From the NCBI RefSeq assembly GCF_000002875.2, contig NC_009420.2, positions 2,604,320 to 2,668,319 on the forward strand: DNA of 64,000 nucleotides. The letters run 5' to 3'. Shown here in pieces: positions 21,766-31,487 of this stretch. The translations under genes were made by a program, and so were the position numbers. This DNA comes from Leishmania infantum JPCM5. Its lineage: Eukaryota; Euglenozoa; Kinetoplastea; Trypanosomatida; Trypanosomatidae. The notes beneath the pieces are model-generated. The model searched no databases. It saw nothing but the letters and a program-made list of their open reading frames with translations, and had not been told where the DNA came from. Every line of letters begins with the position of its first letter. The first letter of the stretch is position 1.

Positions 21766-22875
21766 CTAGTCGAAGATTGGCTTTCCATCGCGTAGATCTG
21801 CCTTGATCTGTGAAAACTGTTCAAAGTCGACTCGGTTGTTCTCACCGTACTTCTCGATCAAATTCTTTGCTCTGACGTCCGTCTGCTGCAGACCGAGCTC
21901 GCGCAGCACCTTTTCAAACTCCGGAAGCTCCACAAAGCCGCTGTTGTTGATGTCCCAACGTTGAAACATGACGTAGTCGGACTTCTCGTTCGTGTCACCG
22001 TCCAGAAAGAGCAGCGGCACCATCCCGAGGATGAGGCCCAGCATGATGCCAAAGGTGCCGCCGAGGTGGCCAGCCAAGAACACGCGGCGGTCTTTCATCT
22101 GCTCCTCTGTAAGCACTGGTGTGTTAAAGTTCAGCTTCTGCACCGCCTTGTCAATCAGCCCGTGAATCTGCATCCCCAGCATCCCCGAGCAGATGTTTCC
22201 CATGGCTGCCGAGGCGAGCACAGAGCAGTTGAGATAGAAGCCAAGTGATCCGTCAATCATGTCGCCGGCTAAGATCATTGTGGAGTTGTCCAGGAAGCCA
22301 AACCCAACGAAGGGGAGCCCGGCTTCCAGTGCGATCATGAAGAGAGCCGCTAGCGGCACCGTTTTCGAAACAGCGGCGGCGGGCGACGCCGTGTTGGCGG
22401 CCGCAGAGGTGCCACTCTCCATGTTGGTGACCTGCTTTCCCTCGGTTGCGCGCTTCTTTTGCTCTTCCTGACGCCGCTTGAGGGCGCTCTCAAACCAGTG
22501 GTCGAAGTCTTTTGGCGAGATCTGACGGTCTTTGTCCGCGTCCGCCTTCTCCACCTCCTGCGCAGCGCTTTCAGTGCCAAACCACTCCATCGCGCCGCCG
22601 GTCACGACGAGCCGGCGACGGCTCTGCGGGTCGAGACTCGCGACCACCTCCATAAGAATGCGTGGGTCGTTCTCGATAAGCTGAGCGATCCGCTGCAGCT
22701 CGTCCGCGGTGAGGAGAGACGAAGAAGCGGCGGAGGCCGAAGCAGTTGCGGCTGTGGCCGCCGCCACAGCAGCAGCAGTCGATGCATGCCCATCCCGCAG
22801 CATCCTAGATGTGCTCATGAAGCGATGCGGCACCACAGCTCGTGGTGCGGTGCGCGATGCCACGAACCACCGCAT
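21766..22875 (-). CDS. TMEM65: TMEM65-like mitochondrial membrane protein with EF-hands
   Basis: Predicted mitochondrial inner-membrane protein, 369 aa. The N-terminus (MRWFVASRTAPRAVVPHRFMS) is basic and amphipathic, as in a mitochondrial presequence. A canonical-looking EF-hand loop starts DADKDRQIS near residue 109. A TMEM65 domain covers about 182-288, with PFVGFGFLDNSTMILAGD, then CSVLASAAMGNICSG, then a third hydrophobic span at LGGTFGIMLGLILGMVPLLFL. A second EF-hand loop, DINNSGFVELPE, lies near 307-318, followed by a degenerate third pair member. Human TMEM65 has been linked to mitochondrial sodium-dependent calcium efflux and lacks EF-hands as far as I recall. Here calcium-binding loops flank the membrane domain, which suggests calcium regulation. 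The frame extends to 23001, but I use the ATG at 22873-22875, which starts the presequence. Confidence 0.8.
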   Translation of the reverse strand: MRWFVASRTAPRAVVPHRFMSTSRMLRDGHASTAAAVAAATAATASASAASSSLLTADELQRIAQLIENDPRILMEVVASLDPQSRRRLVVTGGAMEWFGTESAAQEVEKADADKDRQISPKDFDHWFESALKRRQEEQKKRATEGKQVTNMESGTSAAANTASPAAAVSKTVPLAALFMIALEAGLPFVGFGFLDNSTMILAGDMIDGSLGFYLNCSVLASAAMGNICSGMLGMQIHGLIDKAVQKLNFNTPVLTEEQMKDRRVFLAGHLGGTFGIMLGLILGMVPLLFLDGDTNEKSDYVMFQRWDINNSGFVELPEFEKVLRELGLQQTDVRAKNLIEKYGENNRVDFEQFSQIKADLRDGKPIFD

Positions 22876-23887
22876 CCTTTGTACGGGTTTATGAATGTGA
22901 ACGTGTGTGCAGCGAGAAGCCCAAGCAAAGCTGACCCCCCCCCCTCCGTTATTTGCAGAGCCTGCGCACGAAAAAGGGGCACTGGACAACTCTGCTGGCA
23001 CACGTTGTGCGGACTCAGCGCAGGCAGTAGGGGAGAAGTAGGGTACCTGAGTTCCACTGCATGTGTGTGTGTGTGTTGCCTCTCTATGTGATTCGCAATG
23101 TAGATGGCCACCAGGCGGCGCGACTCTGCCAGCGTGTGTGTACGTGGGCGCAGACGTGAGTGTGTGCCTTCTTCAGCTACGCGTCATTCGAGTAGCGCTT
23201 CGAGAAGAGAAACGTGACCGGCACGCCGTGATGAACTCGAAGCAGTACCGTCTCAAGGTGGTGGCGGCAGTCCCCTGCTAAGAGCTGAGACTGCTAAAAA
23301 CAAAAAAAACGCTTTGCTAAAAAGAGCAGAGGGAGGGGGCGGGGCGAGAAGCGACCGAGTCAGCAGCGAACGCGTCATCGAAGACCCGTAAGAGCGGGAG
23401 AGAGCACGCGAGGAGGGGTGCGTCTCTTGCACGGCTGGTGTAGTGCACGCCTGATCGGCGTGCACCATCCTCCTCGTCCAGCCTCTTCACTTCGCGGCAA
23501 GCCAAAGGAGACACCCACGCAAAGATTCGGTGATCGCTAAAAGACGTGATAGACATCTGCGTCGCGCAGCCAGCGGTGATCGTGCTAGGAGAGAGCACAT
23601 GAAGAGGGGACGCTCTCGAAGAAGCCACGATGATCACACCCACGTTCGTGGTGACATTTGTTCGCTGCGTGGTAAAGGATGGATACCGAAACTTAAAGCT
23701 GACGCGCTAGTCAGCTTATACGAGCTGGGAGTGTACAAGGGGGCATGCGTTCGGTGGGGTGCACTATAACCCGAGCCGCTCAGTCTTCAGTTAGAAAACG
23801 CACTCGCCGCTGCGAGTTGTACGCGGTGTGCGCGAGCCGGCAGAGCATCGGTGTGTACAAGTTTTTTTGTGCTGTGGATGCTCGACA
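22876..23887. other. Intergenic stretch between TMEM65-like gene and 77-aa gene
   Basis: I see no gene. It holds a short (GT)n tract near 23061-23075 and a presumed 3' UTR. Confidence 0.65.
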
Positions 23888-24121
23888 CTACCTAAGGCTC
23901 GGGTCGTCCACAGCGATCGGGTGGCCATACACGGCGACGCCGCACTCGAGGCACGCTGTCAGCTGCTTCACAGCGTCGTTGCTTCCGTCCAACTCGTACA
24001 ACTCGACCAGCTCATCCGTGAAAACATCAGACACGTACTTCATGTAATCGTCGCGCACCTTCTGCACCGCCGGCACAACGTCGCTTGTGGGGAATCGCGC
24101 AGACTCCTGCTGCTCAGCCAT
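23888..24121 (-). CDS. Small 77-aa protein, possibly RSA3-like
   Basis: A 77-residue acidic protein that I believe is real. Composition is balanced and unlike the low-complexity frames around it, and it has an ATG at 24119-24121. The middle (residues about 24-65) reads DYMKYVSDVFTDELVELYEL, then a helix ending in CLECGVAVYG. This resembles the short C-terminal domain of the yeast ribosome-assembly protein Rsa3 (pattern: YxxxVTxxFxDELxxL, then LxxxLxxG). The match is from memory and weak, so the role in 60S assembly is only a suggestion. Otherwise it is a conserved hypothetical protein. Confidence 0.6.
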   Translation of the reverse strand: MAEQQESARFPTSDVVPAVQKVRDDYMKYVSDVFTDELVELYELDGSNDAVKQLTACLECGVAVYGHPIAVDDPSLR

Positions 24122-24700
24122 GGGAGAGGGGTGGTTGGGGTTGGGGACGCAAGATATCTTTGTGTCAGTGTATGTTTCTGTGTGTATGTGTGTGTTTGGA
24201 TGGAGGGAAGGGGAGTTGAAAACTACACGAATGGTGAAGCGTCAGAGAGACGGGGAGCAGTGCAAGAGAGGGATAGCAGCCGTTGGGCACGAGAAGAGCG
24301 ATTGAGCTGATGAGAAAGCAGCCTGTGCGCGCAGTCGTAGCAGCATACGACACCGAAGAGATGCAATCCGCTATGGATGAGTTTGTTTGTAGCGCATTAT
24401 CATCTTCGCCATGCTGGAGGCGCGCCGAGTCTTCCAAAAAGAAACGGAAAGCGTCAAGTCATTCATGGCGAGCGCTGTTCGGTAGATAAGGTGCTTGACC
24501 GATCCGCGGATCACAGAACTGTGTGACTGTGAGGTGTTTCAAGACACACGCAGCACCCAGCGCACGCGTGCAGTCACAATCGCGACAACAGCAGGCACAC
24601 ACACAGACACAAGGAAAGCAAGCAAAGTGTTTCGCGTCGCACAAGAGGAGCAGCCATCCCCCTTCTCTCGCTGCATCATTACTCGCCGACCACAACTTGT
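24122..24700. other. Intergenic stretch between 77-aa gene and TRL1
   Basis: I see no gene. Presumed 5' leader of the 77-aa gene and 3' UTR of TRL1. Confidence 0.65.
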
Positions 24701-27418
24701 TCATGAGCCGCACACCTCCACCACGCCACGCACTGGCAGCGCAGTGCTAAGCTGGTACTCAACAAAGTTGTGGTACTTTCGTTGGCTTCGGTTTACTGCC
24801 CGAAACGACTCCCGTCGCTCTGTCTCTAGTGACTCATTCTCCGCCTGCAGGACATCGAATATGGCGAACATGTTCCCAGCATAGGAGGCAGGGACCCCGG
24901 GTGCGGTGCCCACTGTGATGTGCAGGCGGGTGGCAGTGCCCCTGGTGCCATGCATACTCTGCCCTTGCACCTGCTGCCCACCTGTCAGTGTAACCCCGAA
25001 GCTCAAGGCATGGCGGTCCAAAAGCAGAGATGTAACCTTCACCGTCACTTCCTGGCCGAGGTGCATGCCAGTCTGGGAGAGATACTCGGACATGGCCTGA
25101 TTGGCACTTGTGGCCCCCGCTACAGAGTTGATGTAGAGTAGTGTCACGTGTGGCCTCGCCGGCACCACCGCGAATCGCTCCCGTAGCGCTTTCTCCAACT
25201 CCGCAGGCCCACTCGGATCGCGCCCGCGCAGCAGCCAGCCACGCAACCACTTTAAATGCCCCCTGGTTACGTGCCCAGTAACTGGGAATGACGGTGCCCA
25301 TGAGAAACCTCGAAGTGCTGCCGAGACGCCTCGAAAGAGAAGACGACCGACAGAGGCAAAAGACAGGGCTGGCTCGCGCGGCTCGTCGAGGGAGGAAGAA
25401 ATCAGCTGCGCGGCAGCGCAGCGAAGCGCCTCTGTTGAGCAGTCGAGCCGCAGCTGTAGAGAAGTTGCCCTCGCCACCTTTGGGGCCGAGTTCACGGATA
25501 ATACCATGCTGGCAAGTGCCTCGGTGGTAGTCTCCGATATGCCGAGCAGATTGTGCAGCAGAGTCGCATGGCCCTCACGTCTCTCATCCCGTAGCGCTGA
25601 GATTGTCAGAATTCGGCAGCAGCCGGCGCAGCTCGATGGAGGCGCTCTTTCCGCGAGATGGGTGCACAAGCTAGCTGCCGCCTCTTCTACGCAGCACCCC
25701 GTCGTGTCCACGCGCCACGCAGCCTCCTCCACAGAAGGAGGCTGAAACTTTTTGCGCACTGCATAGAGCGCCTGCTGCGCCTCGGCAGCGCTGAGCAGCA
25801 CCTCGTGGCCGTCACGCCTGGCGGCACGCTGCACCATCGCACTGGCGTCCGAGCACTCCACGTAAGCTACCTCGTACTTGTGTAACGTTATCGGGAAGCA
25901 TTGCCGCCATATACGTCGACTTTTCTGCGTCGCGTTGCACGCGTCGAGAAGGAGAAGACCGCTCTGCTCCGTCTCTGCGGAGAAGCACGCCACCTCCCGC
26001 ATCTGATCGCACAGGGTCTGGTGAACAAGCGTGCCAAGCCGTCGCTGCTTGTGTTTGCTGCTCGCGTCTGTGATTCCGTGGTCAGCCGCCACGGTGCAGC
26101 CCACTGCGTCGCGACTCAGGTGCACAACAAAGCTGAACGGAGACGCCTCCTGTGAGGCAAGCAGGCGGGAGAGCACCATCGCCAGCGTCGACTTACCGGC
26201 CCCCGGTAAGCCGCAAAGCACAACCACCGTGAGGGGACACCGACCGCGAGGGCAGGCAATGAGCGCCGTCGTGCGCTGGAGGCGAGCAAGCGCGTCGCCG
26301 ACCGTCTCTTGGGAGTCTCGGTGTCGCACCCGCTGCTGCGCCGATAAGCCCGACTCGAAATCGTTGTTCAGGGCATGCACTCCTACCTCCTCCACACGCC
26401 GTCGAACCTCCGCAGCGCTTCTGAGCTGAAGCCACCCCAGCAGAGCCTGATGATAGACATAGCTCTGTGGGCGCGAGTCGCCGTACACGAGAGATCGGAA
26501 GGCTCGCAGCACAACATACTTGGCCGTCTTGAGCTTGAGTCGCAATGGGAGGCACCATCGCTGCCCTGGGGCCGCCGTCGGCCCTGCCATCTCGATTAGC
26601 AGCACAAACCCCTCCGCAAGCTGTGGGCACATGTCAAAGGGGGTGTACGTCGCATTCCACGACGCCGTGGCCGCGAGCACACAGCGCAGCGCATCACTGT
26701 TCGGCACGGCCACACCTGGAGCGCAGCCGAGACCCCATCGCTCGGCCAAGGTCGTCACCTCCGAGAAGCATAAGCTTTCCTCCCGCAGCTGGGTGCGCCT
26801 CTGCACCGCAATCAGGACAATTTGCTGGTCAAACTGTTGCAACTCCAGCACCGGGTGATGGTAATCCTGTGCGCGTCGAATGCACTCGCAGCATGCGCAC
26901 GCTCCCCATTCAAATAAATCTGCCGCCAATCGAGCTCGGCGCGTCTCACTCACTCGCTCCAGTAGCTCGCGCGCTGCGTCGACGTGAGGGCCAACGAGAA
27001 CGTGCTTGCTCATCACCTCCAGCCGCACGCCGTCGAGCGAGAAGAGCGTGACAATAAAACCAGCCATTTTGCGCACAGCCCACATACAGTACGCGTCCGT
27101 CCACAAGGAGGAATCACTCAGCCAGTCGTCACCCACCTCATTTAGGTCGAAGAACTTGTTGATGCCGCGACACACAATGCTGCCATCAGCGCGGTCGATC
27201 AGCAGCGACCGTGCGCCGCACGGCAGGCCATTGACATCCCCCTGAGAGGCCCCCTTGAAGGTTACGGAGGAAACATCACGTCCGTCCGACAGCTTCACGG
27301 CCGCAAGCGCAACTCGACCGCGCGCAACGTACCCGTCAAGCACCGCAGTGTCAATCTTCGTGGAATGGGGAGTCGCCTGCTCCCTGTGAAACCAGCACTC
27401 GCGCTTGAGTGCCTCCAT
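24701..27418 (-). CDS. TRL1: Trifunctional tRNA ligase Trl1 (ligase, kinase, phosphodiesterase)
   Basis: Predicted 905-aa tRNA-splicing ligase of the fungal/plant Trl1 type, which heals and seals tRNA exon ends after intron removal. The N-terminal adenylyltransferase has GINKFFDLNE near residue 85 (equivalent to the family ARGxxKFF), then the nucleotidyl-transferase motif KMAG with the presumed AMP-accepting Lys117, and VMSKHVLVG, matching the family TSKHxxG segment. The kinase domain has the P-loop GLPGAGKST near 401-409 and LSRDAVG downstream. The C-terminal cyclic phosphodiesterase carries two HxT motifs, HVTLLY near 757 and HITVGT near 833. All three active sites therefore look intact. 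Trypanosomatids have few intron-containing tRNAs (classically tRNA-Tyr), so the enzyme may also serve other RNA repair. The start ATG at 27416-27418 fits. Confidence 0.9.
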   Translation of the reverse strand: MEALKRECWFHREQATPHSTKIDTAVLDGYVARGRVALAAVKLSDGRDVSSVTFKGASQGDVNGLPCGARSLLIDRADGSIVCRGINKFFDLNEVGDDWLSDSSLWTDAYCMWAVRKMAGFIVTLFSLDGVRLEVMSKHVLVGPHVDAARELLERVSETRRARLAADLFEWGACACCECIRRAQDYHHPVLELQQFDQQIVLIAVQRRTQLREESLCFSEVTTLAERWGLGCAPGVAVPNSDALRCVLAATASWNATYTPFDMCPQLAEGFVLLIEMAGPTAAPGQRWCLPLRLKLKTAKYVVLRAFRSLVYGDSRPQSYVYHQALLGWLQLRSAAEVRRRVEEVGVHALNNDFESGLSAQQRVRHRDSQETVGDALARLQRTTALIACPRGRCPLTVVVLCGLPGAGKSTLAMVLSRLLASQEASPFSFVVHLSRDAVGCTVAADHGITDASSKHKQRRLGTLVHQTLCDQMREVACFSAETEQSGLLLLDACNATQKSRRIWRQCFPITLHKYEVAYVECSDASAMVQRAARRDGHEVLLSAAEAQQALYAVRKKFQPPSVEEAAWRVDTTGCCVEEAAASLCTHLAERAPPSSCAGCCRILTISALRDERREGHATLLHNLLGISETTTEALASMVLSVNSAPKVARATSLQLRLDCSTEALRCAAAQLISSSLDEPREPALSFASVGRLLFRGVSAALRGFSWAPSFPVTGHVTRGHLKWLRGWLLRGRDPSGPAELEKALRERFAVVPARPHVTLLYINSVAGATSANQAMSEYLSQTGMHLGQEVTVKVTSLLLDRHALSFGVTLTGGQQVQGQSMHGTRGTATRLHITVGTAPGVPASYAGNMFAIFDVLQAENESLETERRESFRAVNRSQRKYHNFVEYQLSTALPVRGVVEVCGS

Positions 27419-28058
27419 GAAGCTGCACGAAGCAGTATCTGCTTTGCCTTTGCGCGTGTGCTGGTGCCTTGCGACCAGACCACTGAGTTACAGGTGAAGG
27501 AAAGTGGGGAACCGAGAAGAGAAGAAAAATCTCCCGCCCTGCGAGATACAAGAAAGAAAGACATGTCGCGGTAGGGCAGCGAGCTAGCCAACCACATCCC
27601 TTCAAGGTTCACCCGTTGGCAGTGGTATGGCGGAGAGACGAAACCAAAAGCCCATCTGTGCCCGCTTCTGAGAGGCAGAGGATGCAGAGAAAAAGAGACA
27701 GCAGAAGCGCTGACTTCACCGACTGGTGAGCATTCCTCCGATTCCGTCGTCCTTCGTGGACAGCGTGGATTCTCTGGTCCAAAGAAACATCTACGAGAAC
27801 AGAAGAAGCGCACAAAAAAGTACAGCGGCGTGGGCGCACCAAAGAGAAGTAGCGATCACCAGTGGCATGCACGGCGTGTCGCATCAGAAGATACGACAGA
27901 GCAGTGCGGCCGGTTGGGCACAGGCCTCACCAACAGCGCCACGGCAGTTGTTCGAGAGGGGAGGGGGAAGGTGTTTCGGCTGTACTTGCTCGATGCAAGC
28001 CTGCCCCCACCCCAGCCTTCTTACCCTTTCCGTCTTCCTCAAAACGACTACTGGTCGG
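27419..28058. other. Intergenic stretch upstream of TRL1
   Basis: I see no gene. It holds the TRL1 leader and the 3' UTR of the next gene. Confidence 0.65.
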
Positions 28059-29963
28059 CTATGCGAACGTCGCCATCGCTGCCGTGGTAGCATCACCTAT
28101 CTGTACCAGGGGTGACCGACCACACTCATCGATCCGAACTACGTGCTCGCTTGTAAAAGCGGGTGTCGTGACGGGCAGCGCTGCTTCGCTCGTGAACGCC
28201 GCCTCCGCTGTCGGTGCATGGTTTTGTCGTGGCGCATGGCTACGGGGTTTGAACACGGACTCAATGACCTGCATGGAGTCAGCTGACAGAATCTCCTTCA
28301 GCCGCGGAAACGTTGTATCCCGTGCCCCGCTCGCGAGAAGGAGTACAACGCTGTCCAACTTACCCGCTGCTGCCGCAAACTGCAGTGGGGTGCCTCTCGA
28401 TCCAAGCCCGAGCACAAACGTGTCGCCTACTCGCTTCAAGCCCCACTGGCGCCGTTTATAGTGCACGTAGCCGGCGCTGTCTAGTATTCCGTCAAACTTG
28501 CGCTTCTCCATCACCGAACCAAGCTGCTGAGGAGACCCGAAGTACGCGGCAGTCCAGATATTCGCCTTCGTCACATCCTCGGCCCCCTCGGGCTTGTGAA
28601 TGGCATCACTCACGGTGTCGGTGGGCACCGCGGCGCAGCCTGCCGTCGTCAGGGAGGATGACGACCGCTGCTCCTTGGTTACGCACCGCGCCTTAATCTT
28701 CAAGTAGTGCCTCGCCACCTCGAGTTGATCGACGAGAAACTGAAGTCGTTGGACCTCCATCGCGTCGTGCAAGTGCGTCGTGCGCTTCGCGCCTCTAGTG
28801 ACGGTGAGTGGCGGGCGCACGAGGTTGAGAGACGCGCCGCTGTACCTCGCTCCGCCAAAAACTACGTACTCCGGGGGCAGCGTGGTCGGCAGAGCCGCAA
28901 GCACCTCCGCCTCCGACCAGCGCAGCACCGCGGCAGAGGAGAGAACGTGCGGCGCCGTTGCTTCAGCCAAAGGAAACTCCAGTGGTGGCGAGCACGCAGA
29001 TGAGCCCTCCAGCAACGCAGGGTACAGCCACTTCATGTAGTCCGGCACACGTTGATAAGCCGCATGTTCCATCTTGGGTGCGGCCTCGTCAACTGGCACC
29101 ACCGCCTTCGGTGGCTCCTCCTCTGTCGCACGGAGGAGAGGGAGGTCTGGCGACGGCAACGCAGGAACCGACGGAGCAACAAGCGGCACCGCAGTGGGTG
29201 GTAATACCACTGGCACACTAGGAACTAACATGGGCACGGCAGGCGGTGATGGCGCAACAGCCTCCGTCGCCCCTCCGGAGAGCGCAAACGTGACCTTCTT
29301 GGCAACAGCGGGGCTGGCAGGCGCCACGGGCGAGGGCGCAGACGACATCAGAGTCGAAGGAAGAGGCGCTACCGCTGGTGGAGCGTCAGGCGTTGGTTTC
29401 GGATACGATGTGGCGCTTGCTGTCGGCACTGGCATTGCCGGCTGGGTGGGTTCGGACCCGGAGAGCCGCGGCTGTGGCAGCAACGGCGGATTAGAAGGAG
29501 CTGGTCGTACGGCAGGCGGAGCTCGAGTAGCTTCCACTGGCACTGCAGACGATGAGAGGCATATTTGAGGCACAGGAAGAGGGGAGGGGGAGGCGCCAGC
29601 GGAGGAGGAAGCCGAGGCGAGAGGGATCACCGCCGGCGCTACGTACTGTGCAGATGATGTGTTCGGCAGAGGTGAGACGCTCACAGCGAAAGCCGGCGCA
29701 AACGACGCGCCTGTCGGCTGCGGGGCTGCAGAGCTACCGGCGGCGATGGGGAGAGGAACGACAGGTTGTGCCACGGGGGCGTATGGTGGCGCCGGACTCA
29801 GCGTGGCCGGCGCAGTAGAGGGAACAGCAACGGGGATCGGGACCGCGGCCGGCGTTGATCGAGGCGGCGCGACAGAAAGTGAAGGGCCCGCTGCAACCAG
29901 GGCTGGTCGCGACGGCACTGGCACAGGTATTGGAACGCCGGCGGTGCTGTTGCCTGGAAACAT
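28059..29963 (-). CDS. Proline/alanine/valine-rich protein with ankyrin-like C-terminus
   Basis: A 634-aa protein I do not recognise as a named family. The first 320 or so residues are low-complexity and rich in Pro, Ala, Val and Ser, with repeated units of the type VPIPVPVPS and VPIPVAVPS, so this half is likely disordered. The second half is ordinary globular sequence: a KWLYPALLEG region, helices near 440-480, then an ankyrin-like stretch near residues 530-590 with RGTPLQFAAAAGKLDSVVLLLASGA, which matches the ankyrin consensus G-TPLHxAAxxG. Trypanosomatids have many such unclassified proteins. The frame is open to 30335, but upstream residues look like translated leader, so I use the ATG at 29961-29963. 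Confidence 0.75.
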   Translation of the reverse strand: MFPGNSTAGVPIPVPVPSRPALVAAGPSLSVAPPRSTPAAVPIPVAVPSTAPATLSPAPPYAPVAQPVVPLPIAAGSSAAPQPTGASFAPAFAVSVSPLPNTSSAQYVAPAVIPLASASSSAGASPSPLPVPQICLSSSAVPVEATRAPPAVRPAPSNPPLLPQPRLSGSEPTQPAMPVPTASATSYPKPTPDAPPAVAPLPSTLMSSAPSPVAPASPAVAKKVTFALSGGATEAVAPSPPAVPMLVPSVPVVLPPTAVPLVAPSVPALPSPDLPLLRATEEEPPKAVVPVDEAAPKMEHAAYQRVPDYMKWLYPALLEGSSACSPPLEFPLAEATAPHVLSSAAVLRWSEAEVLAALPTTLPPEYVVFGGARYSGASLNLVRPPLTVTRGAKRTTHLHDAMEVQRLQFLVDQLEVARHYLKIKARCVTKEQRSSSSLTTAGCAAVPTDTVSDAIHKPEGAEDVTKANIWTAAYFGSPQQLGSVMEKRKFDGILDSAGYVHYKRRQWGLKRVGDTFVLGLGSRGTPLQFAAAAGKLDSVVLLLASGARDTTFPRLKEILSADSMQVIESVFKPRSHAPRQNHAPTAEAAFTSEAALPVTTPAFTSEHVVRIDECGRSPLVQIGDATTAAMATFA

Positions 29964-30386
29964 GTCGGTCGAAAAAAATCGAACGCAAAAACGTTCTGCT
30001 ACTGCAAGGGCGCCGCCGCGGCCACACAGATGGGTTGAATCACGCTGTAAACCGAAGAGCGGAAGTCGTAGCAAACGAGAGAGGGGGGGGGGTAGATTTC
30101 GGGTGGTGCAGACATGGGAGTGGTCAAAGGCGCTTGAGCTATAGATCCCCGAGCATGACACGGTGCCAGCACTGCGATGATAATGCCCCAATATTGAGGA
30201 ACAAAAAGGGTGTCTGAAGGTTGATTCCTGCGCGCCTCTACTGCCGAAGCCGAACAGAACGATGAGACCGGGTCCCCACAGACACTGCGAAGCCAGACAA
30301 AAGACATTCTCCCTCCGTCTCCTTTTTTTTTGCACACGTTTCGCTTATGAAGTTGACTCGGCTGAGGGCAAAGGCAAGCCGTCGCC
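29964..30386. other. Intergenic stretch between Pro-rich gene and EVE gene
   Basis: I see no gene. A run of G (about 30088-30095) gives a C-rich tract on the transcribed strand, part of the Pro-rich gene's leader. Confidence 0.6.
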
Positions 30387-31001
30387 TCACTGGCGCAGAA
30401 GACTCAGTCGCTTCGCAGTCTTTTTTCTTTTCTGTCTTTTGTTGCCCTGGTCTGTCCATCCTGTGGGGCGGCCATCGCAGGGGCAGCGATGATCCTGCCG
30501 CATCCCTTGTTTTCGCTGCTGTTCCTCATTCATGCGCAAAATGTACGCGTACTCCGATGCACTCACCGGCTGCACGCTCAGACGTGATTGTGTGAAGAGA
30601 GCCATCTTCTGCAGCTCCCTGCGCGACTTCAGCTCATGCAGTGTCAAGACGGTGTCCCATTTTGCAACAAACTTCACATCCACCATCTTCCATGGGTTTT
30701 TCTCCTTTGTGGCCTTTGGGTCAAAGTACTCCGACGTCTTTTCCAGTGCAGTGAAATCGTCGTAAGCCAGCCGGACTACCTCAGCGAGGCCAGCAACTCC
30801 CGGTTCCTTTGTGTTGCTGTGATAGAAGAGGACCTTGTCGCCGACTGACATTGCACACATGTTGTTCCGTGCAGCGTAGTTGCGCACCCCATCCCATGGA
30901 GAGGTTTTTTGCTTCGCCAAGTCGTCGATGGAGAACTTGTGAGGCTCTGACTTCAGCAGCCAGTAGTGAATGTCCTCCGCGCGCACGCGTTTGCGGCTCA
31001 T
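30387..31001 (-). CDS. EVE-domain protein (thymocyte nuclear protein 1-like)
   Basis: A 204-aa protein that is mostly one EVE domain, the PUA-like fold thought to bind modified bases in RNA or DNA. The start HYWLLKSEPHKFSIDDLA near residue 12 is the family signature, followed by PWDGVRNYAARNNM, VGDKVLFYHSN, and GLAEVVRLAYDD. These strongly match THYN1/YdhB-type proteins. A basic C-terminal tail (KRQKRKKTAKR) could be a nuclear signal. The length is normal for the family. The ATG at 30999-31001 fits. The exact ligand is unknown. Confidence 0.9.
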   Translation of the reverse strand: MSRKRVRAEDIHYWLLKSEPHKFSIDDLAKQKTSPWDGVRNYAARNNMCAMSVGDKVLFYHSNTKEPGVAGLAEVVRLAYDDFTALEKTSEYFDPKATKEKNPWKMVDVKFVAKWDTVLTLHELKSRRELQKMALFTQSRLSVQPVSASEYAYILRMNEEQQRKQGMRQDHRCPCDGRPTGWTDQGNKRQKRKKTAKRLSLLRQ

Positions 31002-31487
31002 TTCGGTCCTGTGGGCCAGAGCGGTGTAAGGCGGCGAAAAGGTAGAGGACTACCTTAGGAGAGCACGCGAAAGAATCGGAGGAGGATAAACATTCTGGAT
31101 CCACATATCATCACCAAAAATGAACATGCACAACAGGCATTTGCGTGAGAGTCATGGCACCAACGATGATCGGGATACCGTCGCACCTCATACGCATCCC
31201 TGTCGGCGCGGCAGCATGGTGAGCTCGACGGCGGCGTGTAAGTGCCCCCGACAGCTTTGACGAGTTCTGGATAGCGTTCCCCCAATGTTCAGGCGACACG
31301 AACAAGAAAAGAGCGGCGTGCGCGCACGAAGTCACGCTGCTCTCCTGTCCCCGGCAGAGAGGTTAAGCACTCTAAAGGTGCGGCGGGGCTCATAAATCAG
31401 GAGAGGGAACAAAACACGAACCTGAAATGGCACAGCGTGCAGGAAAAAGAAGTGGAGCTACAGCTCCACCCCAGGAGGCAGCAGTCC
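31002..31487. other. Intergenic stretch between EVE and bromodomain genes
   Basis: I see no gene. A tight palindrome (GTGGAGCT, two bases, AGCTCCAC) lies at 31452-31469, just downstream of the bromodomain gene's stop. Confidence 0.65.
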
